Assembly: GCF_026988655.1 (NCBI RefSeq)
Contig: NZ_JALSKT010000058.1
Coordinates: 1 to 45,523 of the forward strand
DNA from: Sulfurimonas sp.
GTDB taxonomy: Bacteria > Campylobacterota > Campylobacteria > Campylobacterales > Sulfurimonadaceae
DNA length: 45,523 nt
Direction of reading: 5' to 3'
Under the pieces are notes generated by a model, which saw nothing but the letters and a program-made list of their open reading frames with translations, did no database searches and was not told the origin of the DNA. A program made the position numbers and the translations under genes. The stretch's first letter is position 1; the number at the start of each line of letters is the position of its first letter. Shown here in pieces: positions 1-8,781 of the stretch.

Positions 1-39
1 TGGGAGTCAACTCCAGTAGTTGTAGAAGTAGCTGAGTAA
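1..39 (+). CDS. C-terminal fragment of an unidentified protein
   Basis: An open frame enters from the left edge and ends at the TAA at 37-39, giving the tail WESTPVVVEVAE. A hairpin terminator follows nine bases later, which supports this being a real gene end. The W-E-S/T near the C-terminus is reminiscent of 6-carboxytetrahydropterin synthase (QueD), but twelve residues are too few to assign it. Confidence 0.5.
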   Translation, partial: WESTPVVVEVAE

Positions 40-47
40 TTTCTCTT

Positions 48-69
48 AAAGCCCTTTCTTTTGGGCTTT
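48..69 (+). terminator. Intrinsic terminator of the left-edge gene
   Basis: A 7-bp perfect stem (AAAGCCC 48-54, GGGCTTT 63-69) encloses an 8-base T-rich loop and is followed by a T-rich stretch. It lies between the left-edge gene and the end of the convergent EAL gene, so it may serve both. Confidence 0.75.
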
Positions 70-95
70 ATCTCTTCCCATACAATCCAAACTTT

Positions 96-1655
96 TTATT
101 CTATATGCAAAGACGGTTCGTCTATATAAAAGCCTTGTGAATAATCTATACCTAAATCTACCACTTTATCCATTACAACACTTGAGTGAACATACTCTGC
201 AATAGTTTTTATACCAAGTTTTTTTGCAAAATCAACAATGGTCTCAACAACAATTAAAGCTGATGGATTAACATCGATATTTTTGATAAGAGAGCCATCT
301 ATCTTAATATAGTCTGCTTCCACCTTCGTAAGATATAAAAAATTAGAATACCCGCTACCAAAGTCATCGATAGCAATTTGTGCACCATATCTTCTTACTT
401 CTGAGATAAATCTATCAACTCTTTTAAAGTCTTGAATTGCTTCACTCTCAAGTATTTCAAAAGTTACGCGAGATGATGCCTCGGAGTTTTTTAATTTTTC
501 AATAATGAAATGAAACATTTCACTACTCATAATATCTTCAATAGAGAGGTTTATACTAAATTCATAGTTACTATTTTCAAAAAAATCAAATGATTTATTG
601 ATAATGCACTGTGTAACTTTATTGTACACCTTGATTTTTTTCGCTACAGGGATGAAAATCGCTGGAGCAATAATCTTTTCATTTGAATCAACAAGTCTTG
701 CTAAACATTCATATTTGACCACTTTTCCTGTCTTGTTATCTAAAATTGCTTGATAATAAGGCAGCACTTTGGAATTATCTACAGCTTCTTTTACCGTATG
801 AGACATTGTAAGATTACGACTATAATCATCTTCAAAGTGCATTCTATCTTCATATATCCAATACGGAACACCTCTTTGTTTTGCATACATTAGTGCCATA
901 GAAACTTTTGAAAATATATTTGAACTATCTTTTTTTGATGAAGAGCCAAATGTAAAATCTATATAAATTTTTGTTTTTTGATAATAAACTCTAATTTTGC
1001 TTATTTTATGATATATCTCTTCGATATACTTTTTCAGCTCATAAAATCCTAGATTTATTTCTGTTGTAATAGCAAACTCTGCACCTGAGAGCCTATAAAC
1101 TTTGTTATCAGGCAGAGTTTTTTTAAGAAATTTTCCAACACTCTCAAGAACATAATCACCAACGATAAAGCCATAAAAGTTATTTATTGTTTGAAAATTG
1201 TCTACTTTAAGTAAAATTAGACCAGGATTTTCAAGATGTTCCAAATCTTTTCGAAGTTGATATAAGTTTGGGAGATTTGTTAAATGATCGGTAAAATATC
1301 TTTTAAAAAGTTGTGTTCTATAATCTTCTATACAATGATTTTTATCAGAATTATCAAGATAAAGTTCTTTTAAGACCTCATCACTAATGTTTTCAATGTC
1401 ATCTAGATCTAAAGAAAAAATATTTACTGAAGTTGTGACTTTATCCTCATGCTTTAAAAGGACTATTTTCGAGTTAGGATATAAATGAAGAAGCTCTTTG
1501 TACAAAGTTTGTACTAAAACAGTATTATGAAAATAAGATAATATGTGAATTAATAATTGATCATGTTCTAATTCTTTTATTTTTCTCACAACGCTGGGAA
1601 CATCTGTTGAAGACTTTAACGTAAAGTTTCTTATTTTTAGTGGGCTACTTTCCAT
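96..1655 (-). CDS. GGDEF-EAL protein, probable c-di-GMP phosphodiesterase
   Basis: 519 aa and apparently cytosolic, with no membrane segment. A GGDEF-fold domain spans about 115-270, but its signature reads S190-G-A-E-F194 and there is no RxxD inhibitory site before it, so cyclase activity is unlikely. The EAL domain (about 285-515) looks competent: E316-C-L, N369, E403, D430-D431, K451, E487 and Q507 sit at the usual metal and catalytic positions. It should hydrolyse c-di-GMP, with the degenerate GGDEF perhaps acting as a GTP sensor (inference). The first 110 residues (LLIHILSYF..., then PNSKIVLL) faintly recall the start of a FIST sensor domain. The ATG at 1655 has a GAGAGA ribosome site, and a possible -10 (TATGAT on the minus strand) lies at 1682-1687. 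It is transcribed divergently from the glycosylase gene. Confidence 0.9.
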   Translation of the reverse strand: MESSPLKIRNFTLKSSTDVPSVVRKIKELEHDQLLIHILSYFHNTVLVQTLYKELLHLYPNSKIVLLKHEDKVTTSVNIFSLDLDDIENISDEVLKELYLDNSDKNHCIEDYRTQLFKRYFTDHLTNLPNLYQLRKDLEHLENPGLILLKVDNFQTINNFYGFIVGDYVLESVGKFLKKTLPDNKVYRLSGAEFAITTEINLGFYELKKYIEEIYHKISKIRVYYQKTKIYIDFTFGSSSKKDSSNIFSKVSMALMYAKQRGVPYWIYEDRMHFEDDYSRNLTMSHTVKEAVDNSKVLPYYQAILDNKTGKVVKYECLARLVDSNEKIIAPAIFIPVAKKIKVYNKVTQCIINKSFDFFENSNYEFSINLSIEDIMSSEMFHFIIEKLKNSEASSRVTFEILESEAIQDFKRVDRFISEVRRYGAQIAIDDFGSGYSNFLYLTKVEADYIKIDGSLIKNIDVNPSALIVVETIVDFAKKLGIKTIAEYVHSSVVMDKVVDLGIDYSQGFYIDEPSLHIE

Positions 1656-1749
1656 ATTTCTCTCAATCCTTTGATTTTCTTATCATAGCATATCTTTTTA
1701 TAAAGTGTAGTTTAACCACATTTTTATTATACTCATACAATATTTATAA

Positions 1750-2418
1750 ATGGTGGTCACTTTGAAATCGTATCAAAATCTTGTGTTGTTACAAAATCTT
1801 TACAAACTAAAAGCAATCGGTTTTGAGTACATCGACCACTTTGATTTGAATCAGATACAAAACTCCAAAAATGATGAAACTTTAGAACAATTAGCACAAA
1901 GTGTTACGACTTGTCACCTTTGTGATCTTAGCAAGTCCCGCACCCAAAGTATGAGCGGTTTTGGCAATCCAAACGCAGCTCTATTTATCTTAGACTACAG
2001 CATATCACAAGTACAAGACAAGACAAATAGTTACTATGCAGGTCGCTCAGGCGATACACTCAAAAAAATGATAGAAAATGTCATAAAAATTCGTGTCGAA
2101 GAAGCATACCTAACACATGCTATCAAATGTAAACCACTACAATCAAACAAACCCTCTCTCTCAGAATGGAACTCTTGTAAAAACTATCTTTATTCACAGA
2201 TAGATTTTGTCAAACCAAAAGTCATTGTGACACTTGGTGCTGAGGCCTATGCTCATCTTACAGGGGACACTGACAACTTCGAAAATGTCCGAGGGCATGT
2301 CATAGACTACAAGGAGTATAAACTCATCCCTATTTATCATCCCCAGTATCTTTTGCGAAACCCTGAGTCTAAAAAAGTAACATTAAATGATTTGAAAACT
2401 ATCAAAAGTTGCCTTTAA
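1750..2418 (+). CDS. Family-4-like uracil-DNA glycosylase, divergent
   Basis: 222 aa. Four cysteines, C55 and C58 (CHLC), C127 (IKCKP) and C143, match the [4Fe-4S] ligands of family 4 uracil-DNA glycosylases. YAGRSGDTL (96-104) matches the usual F/YVGRAG region and HPQYLLR (197-203) matches the C-terminal active-site motif. The first motif, normally GEAPG or GEGPG, reads F-I-L-D-Y-S-I here (79-85), so the usual uracil-activating loop is missing. An N-terminal extension of about 50 residues is present, as in phage-polymerase-related UDG-like proteins. Excision activity is therefore uncertain, while the fold and cluster look intact. The start is ATG 1750; TTG 1762, preceded by a GGTGGT stretch, is an alternative. 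Confidence 0.8.
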   Translation: MVVTLKSYQNLVLLQNLYKLKAIGFEYIDHFDLNQIQNSKNDETLEQLAQSVTTCHLCDLSKSRTQSMSGFGNPNAALFILDYSISQVQDKTNSYYAGRSGDTLKKMIENVIKIRVEEAYLTHAIKCKPLQSNKPSLSEWNSCKNYLYSQIDFVKPKVIVTLGAEAYAHLTGDTDNFENVRGHVIDYKEYKLIPIYHPQYLLRNPESKKVTLNDLKTIKSCL

Positions 2419-2449
2419 AAAGCAGTTTTATTTATAAGCTCTAATCTGA

Positions 2450-2455
2450 TAAAAT
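2450..2455 (+). promoter_or_regulatory. Probable -10 box of glnS
   Basis: TAAAAT lies 43 bases before the glnS ATG in an AT-rich spacer, with no clear -35, as is usual for sigma-70 promoters in Campylobacterota. Confidence 0.4.
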
Positions 2456-2497
2456 ACAATTCTAATAAAAGTTACAAAATTAAAAGGTTTAACAATA

Positions 2498-4759
2498 ATG
2501 AATGAAAGTAAAAATTTTTTACGTACAATAGTTGAAGAGGACCTAAAATCAGGTAAATGCAAAGAAGTTGTTACAAGATTTCCCCCAGAGCCTAATGGTT
2601 TTCCTCACATCGGACACGCTAAATCTATCTTTATAAACTTTGGTATTGCACGTGATTATAATGGACATTGTAATCTCAGAATGGACGATACCAACCCCAC
2701 TACAGAAGATACAAAATATGTTGAGGCTCTGAAAGATGCTGTAGAGTGGCTTGGGTATGAGTGGGATGGTAATGTACGTTTTACTTCTGATTATTTTTCT
2801 AAGATATATGATTATGCTATAGAACTTATAAAAATTGGTAAAGCCTATGTTGATAGTCTCACGGAAGAAGAGATACGAGAGTATCGTGGGACTGTGATCG
2901 AGGCAGGTAAACGCAGTAAATATGCCCAGCGTAGTGTCCAAGAGAACTTAGACCTTTTTGAGAGAATGAAAAATGGTGAGTTTCAAGATGGCGAACATGT
3001 TCTAAGAGCAAAGATAGATATGAGCGCATCAAATATGAAAATGAGAGATCCTCTTCTATATCGTATCCGACATACTCACCACTTTAGAGCAGGTGATGAG
3101 TGGGCTGTTTACCCAATGTATGACTTTGCTCACTGTTTATCTGACTATATAGAAGGTGTTTCACACTCGCTTTGTACACTAGAGTTTGAAAATAACCGTG
3201 ATATTTACAACTGGGTACTAGAAGAATTAAACCTTGAACCACCACGCCCTTACCAATATGAATTTGCACGACTAGGGATAAACTATACGGTTATGAGTAA
3301 AAGAAAGCTTCTCGAATTAGTTGAGGGTGACTTCGTTAAGGGTTGGGATGATCCTCGTTTACCAACCATCGCTGGATATAGACGCAAAGGGTATACACCT
3401 GAGTCTATTTTAAACTTTTGTGATCTGGTCGGTGTAGCAAAAGCAAACTCAATGGTTGATGTCTCGCAGCTTGAATTTTGTATCCGAGATGATCTAAATA
3501 CAAAAGTACCACGCGTAATGTGTGTACTTGACCCACTGAAAGTAACTATAGCAAATTATGATGGTAGCGAAGAGCTTACTGCTTCATACTACCCTGATGA
3601 TGTTCCAAAAGAGGGAAGCAGAGTTTTACCATTTTCTCGTGAGATATATATTGAACGTGATGACTTTAACGAAAATCCTCCAAAAGGTTACTTTCGTTTG
3701 ACGCCAACACAATCAGTAAGACTTAAACATGCGTATATCATCTCATGTAAAGAAATCATAAAAGATGCAAATGGCAATATCACAGAGATTATAGCAGAGT
3801 ACCATCCTACTTCTAAAAGTGGCTCTGACACCAGTGGCATCAAAGTAAAAAGTGCTATCCAATGGGTAAGTGCTAAAGAGGCGAAAAAAGTGGAAGTAAG
3901 GCTTTATGACAGACTCTTCTCTTGTGAAGCTCCCCAAGGTGTAGAAGATATTAATCCAGACTCTTTAAAAGTTGTCAAAAATGCTCTTGTTGAACCTGCT
4001 GTTATAACAGACAAACCCGATGAAAGATTTCAGTTTGAAAGACAAGGATATTTTTACGCTGATCCTATTGACTACACAGATGAAAAACCAGTATTTAATA
4101 AAATAGTAGGACTCAAAGACTCTTGGTCTAAAAAAAGCCAAAAAACCAAGACTACACCAAAACAACAAGTAAAAAAAGAGCAGATCGATGGTGAAGTAGT
4201 ACCTATGACTGAGACACAAAAAGCACTCTATGACAACTATATTAACGAACTTAAACTCAATAGTGAACTCTCAAATACTCTCGCTCGTGATGAACAACTC
4301 TCTGCGTTTTACAAAGAGGCACTCAATGCGTTAGAGAGTCCTGTAAATCTTGCGAATATCATAGCAAATGAAGTAGCAAGAGAACTAAAAGAGCATCAAT
4401 TAAGTGAGCTAAAGTTCACTCCAAAACAGATCGCTGAACTTGTAAAGATGATCGATGATGCAACTATCTCAAATAAAATTGCTAAACAAATATTTGAAGA
4501 GATGACAAAGTCTGGAGAAAATCCAAAAAAAATAGTTGAAGACAAAGGTCTTATACAGATTAGTGATCCGGCAAAAATTTCACCTATTATTGATGAAGTG
4601 ATTGCGAAAAATCCAGATAATCTTGTTAAGTTTAAAGCGGGTAACACAAAACTCTTAGGTTTCTTTGTAGGGCAAGTACTTAAAGCCACTGGTGGTAAAG
4701 CAAATCCTAAAGTGGTAAATGAGCTTGTTTCACTGCGTTTACAATCTGCTGAACTGTAA
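2498..4759 (+). CDS. glnS: Glutaminyl-tRNA synthetase with C-terminal YqeY/GatB-like domain
   Basis: 753 aa, about 200 longer than E. coli GlnRS. FPPEPNGFPHIGH (28-40) is the class I HIGH region and also the signature separating GlnRS from GluRS. VMSKR (265-269) is the KMSKS loop. The beta-barrel anticodon-binding part runs to about 545. A lysine-rich linker (545-570) leads to a helical tail (570-750) ending in LLGFFVGQVLKATGGKANPK, which is the YqeY/GatB-tail signature, as in Deinococcus GlnRS. The enzyme charges tRNA-Gln directly; the tail probably increases tRNA affinity (known for the Deinococcus protein, inferred here). Most studied Campylobacterota (Helicobacter, Campylobacter) lack GlnRS and use GatCAB, so the gene is notable. 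Overlapping minus-strand frames are shadows. Confidence 0.95.
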   Translation: MNESKNFLRTIVEEDLKSGKCKEVVTRFPPEPNGFPHIGHAKSIFINFGIARDYNGHCNLRMDDTNPTTEDTKYVEALKDAVEWLGYEWDGNVRFTSDYFSKIYDYAIELIKIGKAYVDSLTEEEIREYRGTVIEAGKRSKYAQRSVQENLDLFERMKNGEFQDGEHVLRAKIDMSASNMKMRDPLLYRIRHTHHFRAGDEWAVYPMYDFAHCLSDYIEGVSHSLCTLEFENNRDIYNWVLEELNLEPPRPYQYEFARLGINYTVMSKRKLLELVEGDFVKGWDDPRLPTIAGYRRKGYTPESILNFCDLVGVAKANSMVDVSQLEFCIRDDLNTKVPRVMCVLDPLKVTIANYDGSEELTASYYPDDVPKEGSRVLPFSREIYIERDDFNENPPKGYFRLTPTQSVRLKHAYIISCKEIIKDANGNITEIIAEYHPTSKSGSDTSGIKVKSAIQWVSAKEAKKVEVRLYDRLFSCEAPQGVEDINPDSLKVVKNALVEPAVITDKPDERFQFERQGYFYADPIDYTDEKPVFNKIVGLKDSWSKKSQKTKTTPKQQVKKEQIDGEVVPMTETQKALYDNYINELKLNSELSNTLARDEQLSAFYKEALNALESPVNLANIIANEVARELKEHQLSELKFTPKQIAELVKMIDDATISNKIAKQIFEEMTKSGENPKKIVEDKGLIQISDPAKISPIIDEVIAKNPDNLVKFKAGNTKLLGFFVGQVLKATGGKANPKVVNELVSLRLQSAEL

Positions 4760-4773
4760 CAAGTATGCAAATA

Positions 4774-4793
4774 CGCTCTCTTTTTTGAGAGCG
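4774..4793. terminator. Hairpin between convergent glnS and the antiporter gene
   Basis: A perfect 7-bp stem CGCTCTC / GAGAGCG has a six-T loop and lies between two gene ends. Neither side has an ideal U-tract: it is followed by A7 on the plus strand and by TATTTG on the minus strand. A shared termination hairpin is still the simplest reading. Confidence 0.55.
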
Positions 4794-4803
4794 AAAAAAA
4801 GAG

Positions 4804-5943
4804 TTAAAAATATGCAGCGATAATAGCATAAGAGACAAAAAACATAAGGTGAGAAATCCCCTCAAAGTAGTTTGTATGTCCTTCATCTGTTGTTTTCCAA
4901 ACGAGTATGATGGTTAAAATAAGCGCACCAATCTCAAGAGGATTAAAGTCAAGTGCCAAAGGAATATTTGTCATAAAGGCAAGGAGCATTAAGACTGGAA
5001 CAGTTAGTAATATAGAAACAGTGGATGCTCCCATTGCTATATTTACTACCCTTTGTATCTCATCATTTTTTGCAGCTTTTACTGCTGTAACTATCTCTGG
5101 AGCTACTGCGATAATTGCGATGATTAGACCTGAAATACCAGCAGAAATTCCATGCTCTTTTGCTAACTTCACTCCATCGCTTGCAAACACTTCTGCACCC
5201 AAAGCAATAATAGCAATAAAAACAAAAATAGAAAATATCAGACCAATGTTATTGAACTTATCAAAAACATAATCATCTTCCTCCTCCTCTATATTTTCCA
5301 TTGCTTTTCTTTTCATTCTAAAGATTCTACTTCTGGCCGTTTGCTTAAAAAAATGTGTATGTGTTTTGGTTTGAAAGATAATAATAACAACATAAAAAAC
5401 AAATAGCACGAAAGCAATAATTTGTGAGGCTTGAATCACTGTGCTTGCTTGATGCTCTGATGAACCAAGTAAACTAGGAACCAACAAAGCAACTGATGCA
5501 ACATATAAAATAGTCGTATAAGCATTTGAGGTCTCTTTGTTGTGTTCTTGCTCAGTAAACTTCAAACCACCTAAAAAGACAGCTAAACCAAGTAAAACAT
5601 TCATATCCACAATCACGGCAGAAATAATACCACCCTTAACCGTGTTGAGTACTTCTGGTGATTCATGCACTTGAAGCAAAATAATATACAGTAAAATAAT
5701 TTCAACAACAACTGCACTAAATGTAAGCACAAAACTTCCATAAGGCTCTTGCAATCGTTCTGAGAGTATCTCTGCAACCTCAGATACAGTAAGTGACAAT
5801 GCGCCAATACCTATAGCTGCAAACGCAGTAGATAGTATCTTCTGTCCATGTTCATGAAAATAAAAAGCTGCAATGACAGCAACAATTCCAACAACGATAT
5901 CCCAATAATCTTCTGCGTAATAAAAAAAACTTTTTTTTGTCAT
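4804..5943 (-). CDS. CaCA-superfamily Ca2+/H+ antiporter (ChaA/CAX-like)
   Basis: 379 aa and mostly hydrophobic, with about 11 membrane segments in two related halves. The alpha-repeat signatures are visible in the first half (LTVSEVAEILSERL followed by VVVEIILLY) and in the second (IAVAPEIVTAVKAA followed by MGASTVSILLTVPV). The acidic residues within these helices are the expected cation ligands. An acidic cytoplasmic loop (E-E-E-E-D-D near 220) separates the halves, as in CAX-type exchangers. It would export Ca2+, or possibly Na+/K+ as ChaA does, in exchange for protons across the inner membrane. The thioredoxin-like gene begins 25 bases upstream on the same strand, so the two are probably cotranscribed. 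The ion cannot be fixed from sequence. Confidence 0.85.
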   Translation of the reverse strand: MTKKSFFYYAEDYWDIVVGIVAVIAAFYFHEHGQKILSTAFAAIGIGALSLTVSEVAEILSERLQEPYGSFVLTFSAVVVEIILLYIILLQVHESPEVLNTVKGGIISAVIVDMNVLLGLAVFLGGLKFTEQEHNKETSNAYTTILYVASVALLVPSLLGSSEHQASTVIQASQIIAFVLFVFYVVIIIFQTKTHTHFFKQTARSRIFRMKRKAMENIEEEEDDYVFDKFNNIGLIFSIFVFIAIIALGAEVFASDGVKLAKEHGISAGISGLIIAIIAVAPEIVTAVKAAKNDEIQRVVNIAMGASTVSILLTVPVLMLLAFMTNIPLALDFNPLEIGALILTIILVWKTTDEGHTNYFEGISHLMFFVSYAIIAAYF

Positions 5944-5968
5944 TTTGTGATTATATCCAATTAATCAT

Positions 5969-6259
5969 TTAAGCAAATAGTTTACGAAAAAAGCCACCCT
6001 TACCTAGTGCCTTATCTATCATTTTAATATAGCCATCAATACCTAACAACCCTACCTCTGCACGATGAACCATTTTATCTTTTCCAATGACTACCGTAAG
6101 AGGTACGCTTCGCACCATAAACTTTTTTGAGAGTTTTGGATTATGCGCTGCGTTTACCTTTGCTATTACTACCTCTTCATCTTTAAAATGTTCAGCTAAA
6201 TTTGGTAGATAGCTTAAAAGTGTTTGGCACGGTGGACAAGTATCACTAAAGTATATCAA
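5969..6259 (-). CDS. Small thioredoxin-like protein
   Basis: 96 aa. C8-P-P-C11 is the redox motif and P53 (SVPLTVVI) is the thioredoxin cis-proline. The chain begins almost at the active-site strand, so the first beta-alpha element of classical thioredoxin is missing. No ATG exists in this frame before the CPPC: the frame is open only to a TGA at 6275-6277 and the first plausible initiator is TTG at 6257-6259. A TATACT at 6266-6271 (minus strand) would place transcription start almost on this TTG. No signal peptide is seen, so a cytoplasmic disulfide reductase role is inferred. Start position is uncertain. Confidence 0.75.
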   Translation of the reverse strand: MIYFSDTCPPCQTLLSYLPNLAEHFKDEEVVIAKVNAAHNPKLSKKFMVRSVPLTVVIGKDKMVHRAEVGLLGIDGYIKMIDKALGKGGFFRKLFA

Positions 6260-6289
6260 ATCAAAAGTATAATCTCATCTAAGTATTGA

Positions 6290-6295
6290 TATAAT
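6290..6295 (+). promoter_or_regulatory. -10 box of the exported-protein gene
   Basis: A perfect TATAAT lies 37 bases before the ATG at 6332, in the 72-base divergent spacer shared with the thioredoxin-like gene. No clear -35 is present. Confidence 0.6.
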
Positions 6296-6331
6296 AAGCT
6301 TTATGATTAAAAAAAACACTAAGAGTTTTCT

Positions 6332-7648
6332 ATGAGAAAAATATTTTTATTCCTTATCCCTGCTGTCATTTTTGCCCAAAGCTTTATGATTTCAAATATT
6401 CCACTTCCTAAGAGTTACATTCAAGACCTTGACCCTTATGACTGTAGCGAGGAGTGTTTGCAGACCTATCTTGACAACGGTATGATTTTTTCATTTCTAG
6501 CCCATGCACATAAAAAACTAGCCGATAAAGAGCTAGATGATGCAAGAGTGATGAATATGTCTGTTTTAAATATTGGCGCTTTCAATACCAACTCCCAGCT
6601 TAGTATCGCCCTACTTTTACCATATAAAAAGATAGGAAAGTATGCAGCATCCACAACAAATGCAACTTTTGCCTACCTTATGACACGAAGTAATGCTTTT
6701 GAACTTAAAAGCTACAAAGTTGAGAGCGAAAGCCTAGAAGACTTGCAAGCTGCGTTTAGCAAGATAGAAGCAGATGGTTTTGGCTACGTTATCGCTCCAC
6801 TCACAAAACAAGGTGTGGATAATGTCATCGCACTTGACCCTGAAGCAAATATCTACTTCCCAACAATCAATAAAAATGATGTTAATTCTAGCTCAAGTTA
6901 CATGACTTTTGGTGGTATCGACTACGAACAACAAAGTAAACTGCTTTTAAAAGAAGCCGTCTCACCACTTGTTATCTTTTCGGATAGGTCAAACACTGGT
7001 AAAAAACTCGCACGCTATCAAAAAGAGGAGTTTTTACATCCAACAATAGATGTTAATGAACCTATGACATATGCGGATGAAATAAGTGTTTATGCACCCC
7101 AAGAAGATGCCATAAATGAAGAGATGAATATAACTGAACCTAGAAAGGTCATCAACTATTTCATCTCAAAAAGAACAACAAATCTAGAACGTTATCTTAA
7201 GGATAATGAAAAGATAGTTGATGGTTCATTTTTTATAAATACCCCTATTATCAAAAGTGGAATGATTATGTCACAGCTTACACTTTATGACACAAATGTG
7301 ATAAATATTCTCTCAACACAGATAAACTATGATCCCTTATTACTTTCTATGACACAGTATATTGATAGAGAAAAAATGATAGTTGCAAATTCCATCACAC
7401 TAGAAAACAACAACATTATTGAAAACAATGCACTGCTTGGCAATGACATAAGATATGACTGGATAAACTACACAACAACCGTTGGGATAGATTACTTCTA
7501 TAACCAAATTACAGGTGGAGAAAGAGAGTATGACGTTGAACTCTCAGACAATCAAATGCTGTATGATGTTGAGCTACTTAGACCAGGGCTCTCAAAATTT
7601 TCAAAGTATATTCCAGAGCAACGGGTAAACAAAGAAGAAGAGTTTTAA
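6332..7648 (+). CDS. Exported protein of unknown function, possible periplasmic-binding fold
   Basis: 438 aa with an N-terminal signal peptide (residues 1-16, MRKIFLFLIPAVIFAQS). SIALLLPYKKIGKYA (about 85-100) followed by alternating helices and strands, including FGYVIAPLTKQGVD and SPLVIFSDRSNTGKKLA, resembles type-1 periplasmic-binding folds such as the LpoA C-terminal domain, where IALLLP opens the first strand. A Cys pair (DCSEEC, about 38-43) could form a disulfide. GNDIRYDWINYTT near the C-terminus may be a conserved family motif. No ligand or partner can be named. The gene is monocistronic by position, and its stop codon overlaps that of the convergent MFS gene. Confidence 0.75.
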   Translation: MRKIFLFLIPAVIFAQSFMISNIPLPKSYIQDLDPYDCSEECLQTYLDNGMIFSFLAHAHKKLADKELDDARVMNMSVLNIGAFNTNSQLSIALLLPYKKIGKYAASTTNATFAYLMTRSNAFELKSYKVESESLEDLQAAFSKIEADGFGYVIAPLTKQGVDNVIALDPEANIYFPTINKNDVNSSSSYMTFGGIDYEQQSKLLLKEAVSPLVIFSDRSNTGKKLARYQKEEFLHPTIDVNEPMTYADEISVYAPQEDAINEEMNITEPRKVINYFISKRTTNLERYLKDNEKIVDGSFFINTPIIKSGMIMSQLTLYDTNVINILSTQINYDPLLLSMTQYIDREKMIVANSITLENNNIIENNALLGNDIRYDWINYTTTVGIDYFYNQITGGEREYDVELSDNQMLYDVELLRPGLSKFSKYIPEQRVNKEEEF

Positions 7649-8772
7649 GCTCTTCTCAAAAGTAAAATAACAAGCATAAAACTCATACCAATTTCACTAA
7701 AAAGTACAGAGCTTTCAAAACCATAGTTCTTCCAAATATACCCAACAACAATTGCCCCCAAAGCACTAAAGACTGCTACGCCACCATAAAACACTCCAAA
7801 TACAAAACCCTTGGATTTGGAATACTGTGAGATATATGCACGAATAGCATTTAGACTTAAAACAGTAAAAAGACCTAAAAATGTAAATGCCAGCCAAATA
7901 TTTACATTTAACATTGAAATAGAAATAATACCAAAAATAAAAGCAAGTAGCATTACCCTAATAACGCCTATCTTATCACTTAAAACCCCACCATAATAAC
8001 TCATAAGAGTCTGTACAGCCGTAAGCATCATAACAAGAAGTGGAATTGTTGCTAAAGAAAATCCTTCACTCCTTGCTTTTAAAATAAAAAATTGATCACT
8101 CATAATAAAAAATAAAAATCCAAAATAGATGAATAAAATAGGAAATAATTGATAGTCTTCCTTGTTTATAACATTTTTCTCTTTTTTCAATTTTTTTGGT
8201 GCATCTTTTACAAGAAATATCACTATTGCAACAGCAATCAACCCAGGAATAATAGTCAACTCAAAGATCAACCTTATAGATTTTTCATCTTGTGCTATAA
8301 ATAAAAAAAGAACAAAAATCAAAAATGCCCCGCTCAACTCACCAGCAATATCTAACATTTTATGAAAACCAAAAGTTCTACCATGTTCGTTATTTAAAAC
8401 ATAACTACTGATAAGAGAATCTTTCGATGCACTTCGTATGGCTTTACCCATTCGTTCAACACCTTGGAGTAATGCAACACTTATGAAACTATGTGAAAAG
8501 CCTAACAATGGTTTAGAAATCGTAGATAATAGGTAACCGACAATCAGAAATGGCTTTACTATTTGATATTTATCACTTAAATATCCAAAAAGAATTCGAA
8601 AAGCATAAGATACGAAAGTCGCAATAGCGATAATAATACCAAGCTTATCAACGCCTTCGCTCAAAACATAGACAACAAAAACAGGTAAAAGTGTTTTTAC
8701 CATATTTGAAGACATATCTGTGAAAAAGCTAACCAAGCCAATGTAAAAGATATTTTTATCTATATTTTTCAT
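7645..8772 (-). CDS. MFS transporter
   Basis: 375 aa with 11-12 predicted membrane segments and few charged residues outside the loops. FGYLSDKYQIVKPFLIVGY (about 62-80) is the loop 2-3 MFS motif (G-x-L-S/A-D-x-x-x-x-K/R), with a partly repeated version, YYGGVLSDKIGVIRVMLL, in the second half. GKAIRSASKDSLISSY fits the MFS subgroup annotated as bicyclomycin/permease-like or heavy-metal associated, but the substrate cannot be predicted. The gene starts 9 bases after the YbgC gene on the same strand, indicating one operon. The final codons overlap the convergent gene by four bases (TTAA). Confidence 0.85.
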   Translation of the reverse strand: MKNIDKNIFYIGLVSFFTDMSSNMVKTLLPVFVVYVLSEGVDKLGIIIAIATFVSYAFRILFGYLSDKYQIVKPFLIVGYLLSTISKPLLGFSHSFISVALLQGVERMGKAIRSASKDSLISSYVLNNEHGRTFGFHKMLDIAGELSGAFLIFVLFLFIAQDEKSIRLIFELTIIPGLIAVAIVIFLVKDAPKKLKKEKNVINKEDYQLFPILFIYFGFLFFIMSDQFFILKARSEGFSLATIPLLVMMLTAVQTLMSYYGGVLSDKIGVIRVMLLAFIFGIISISMLNVNIWLAFTFLGLFTVLSLNAIRAYISQYSKSKGFVFGVFYGGVAVFSALGAIVVGYIWKNYGFESSVLFSEIGMSFMLVILLLRRA

Positions 8773-8781
8773 TCTTTACTC

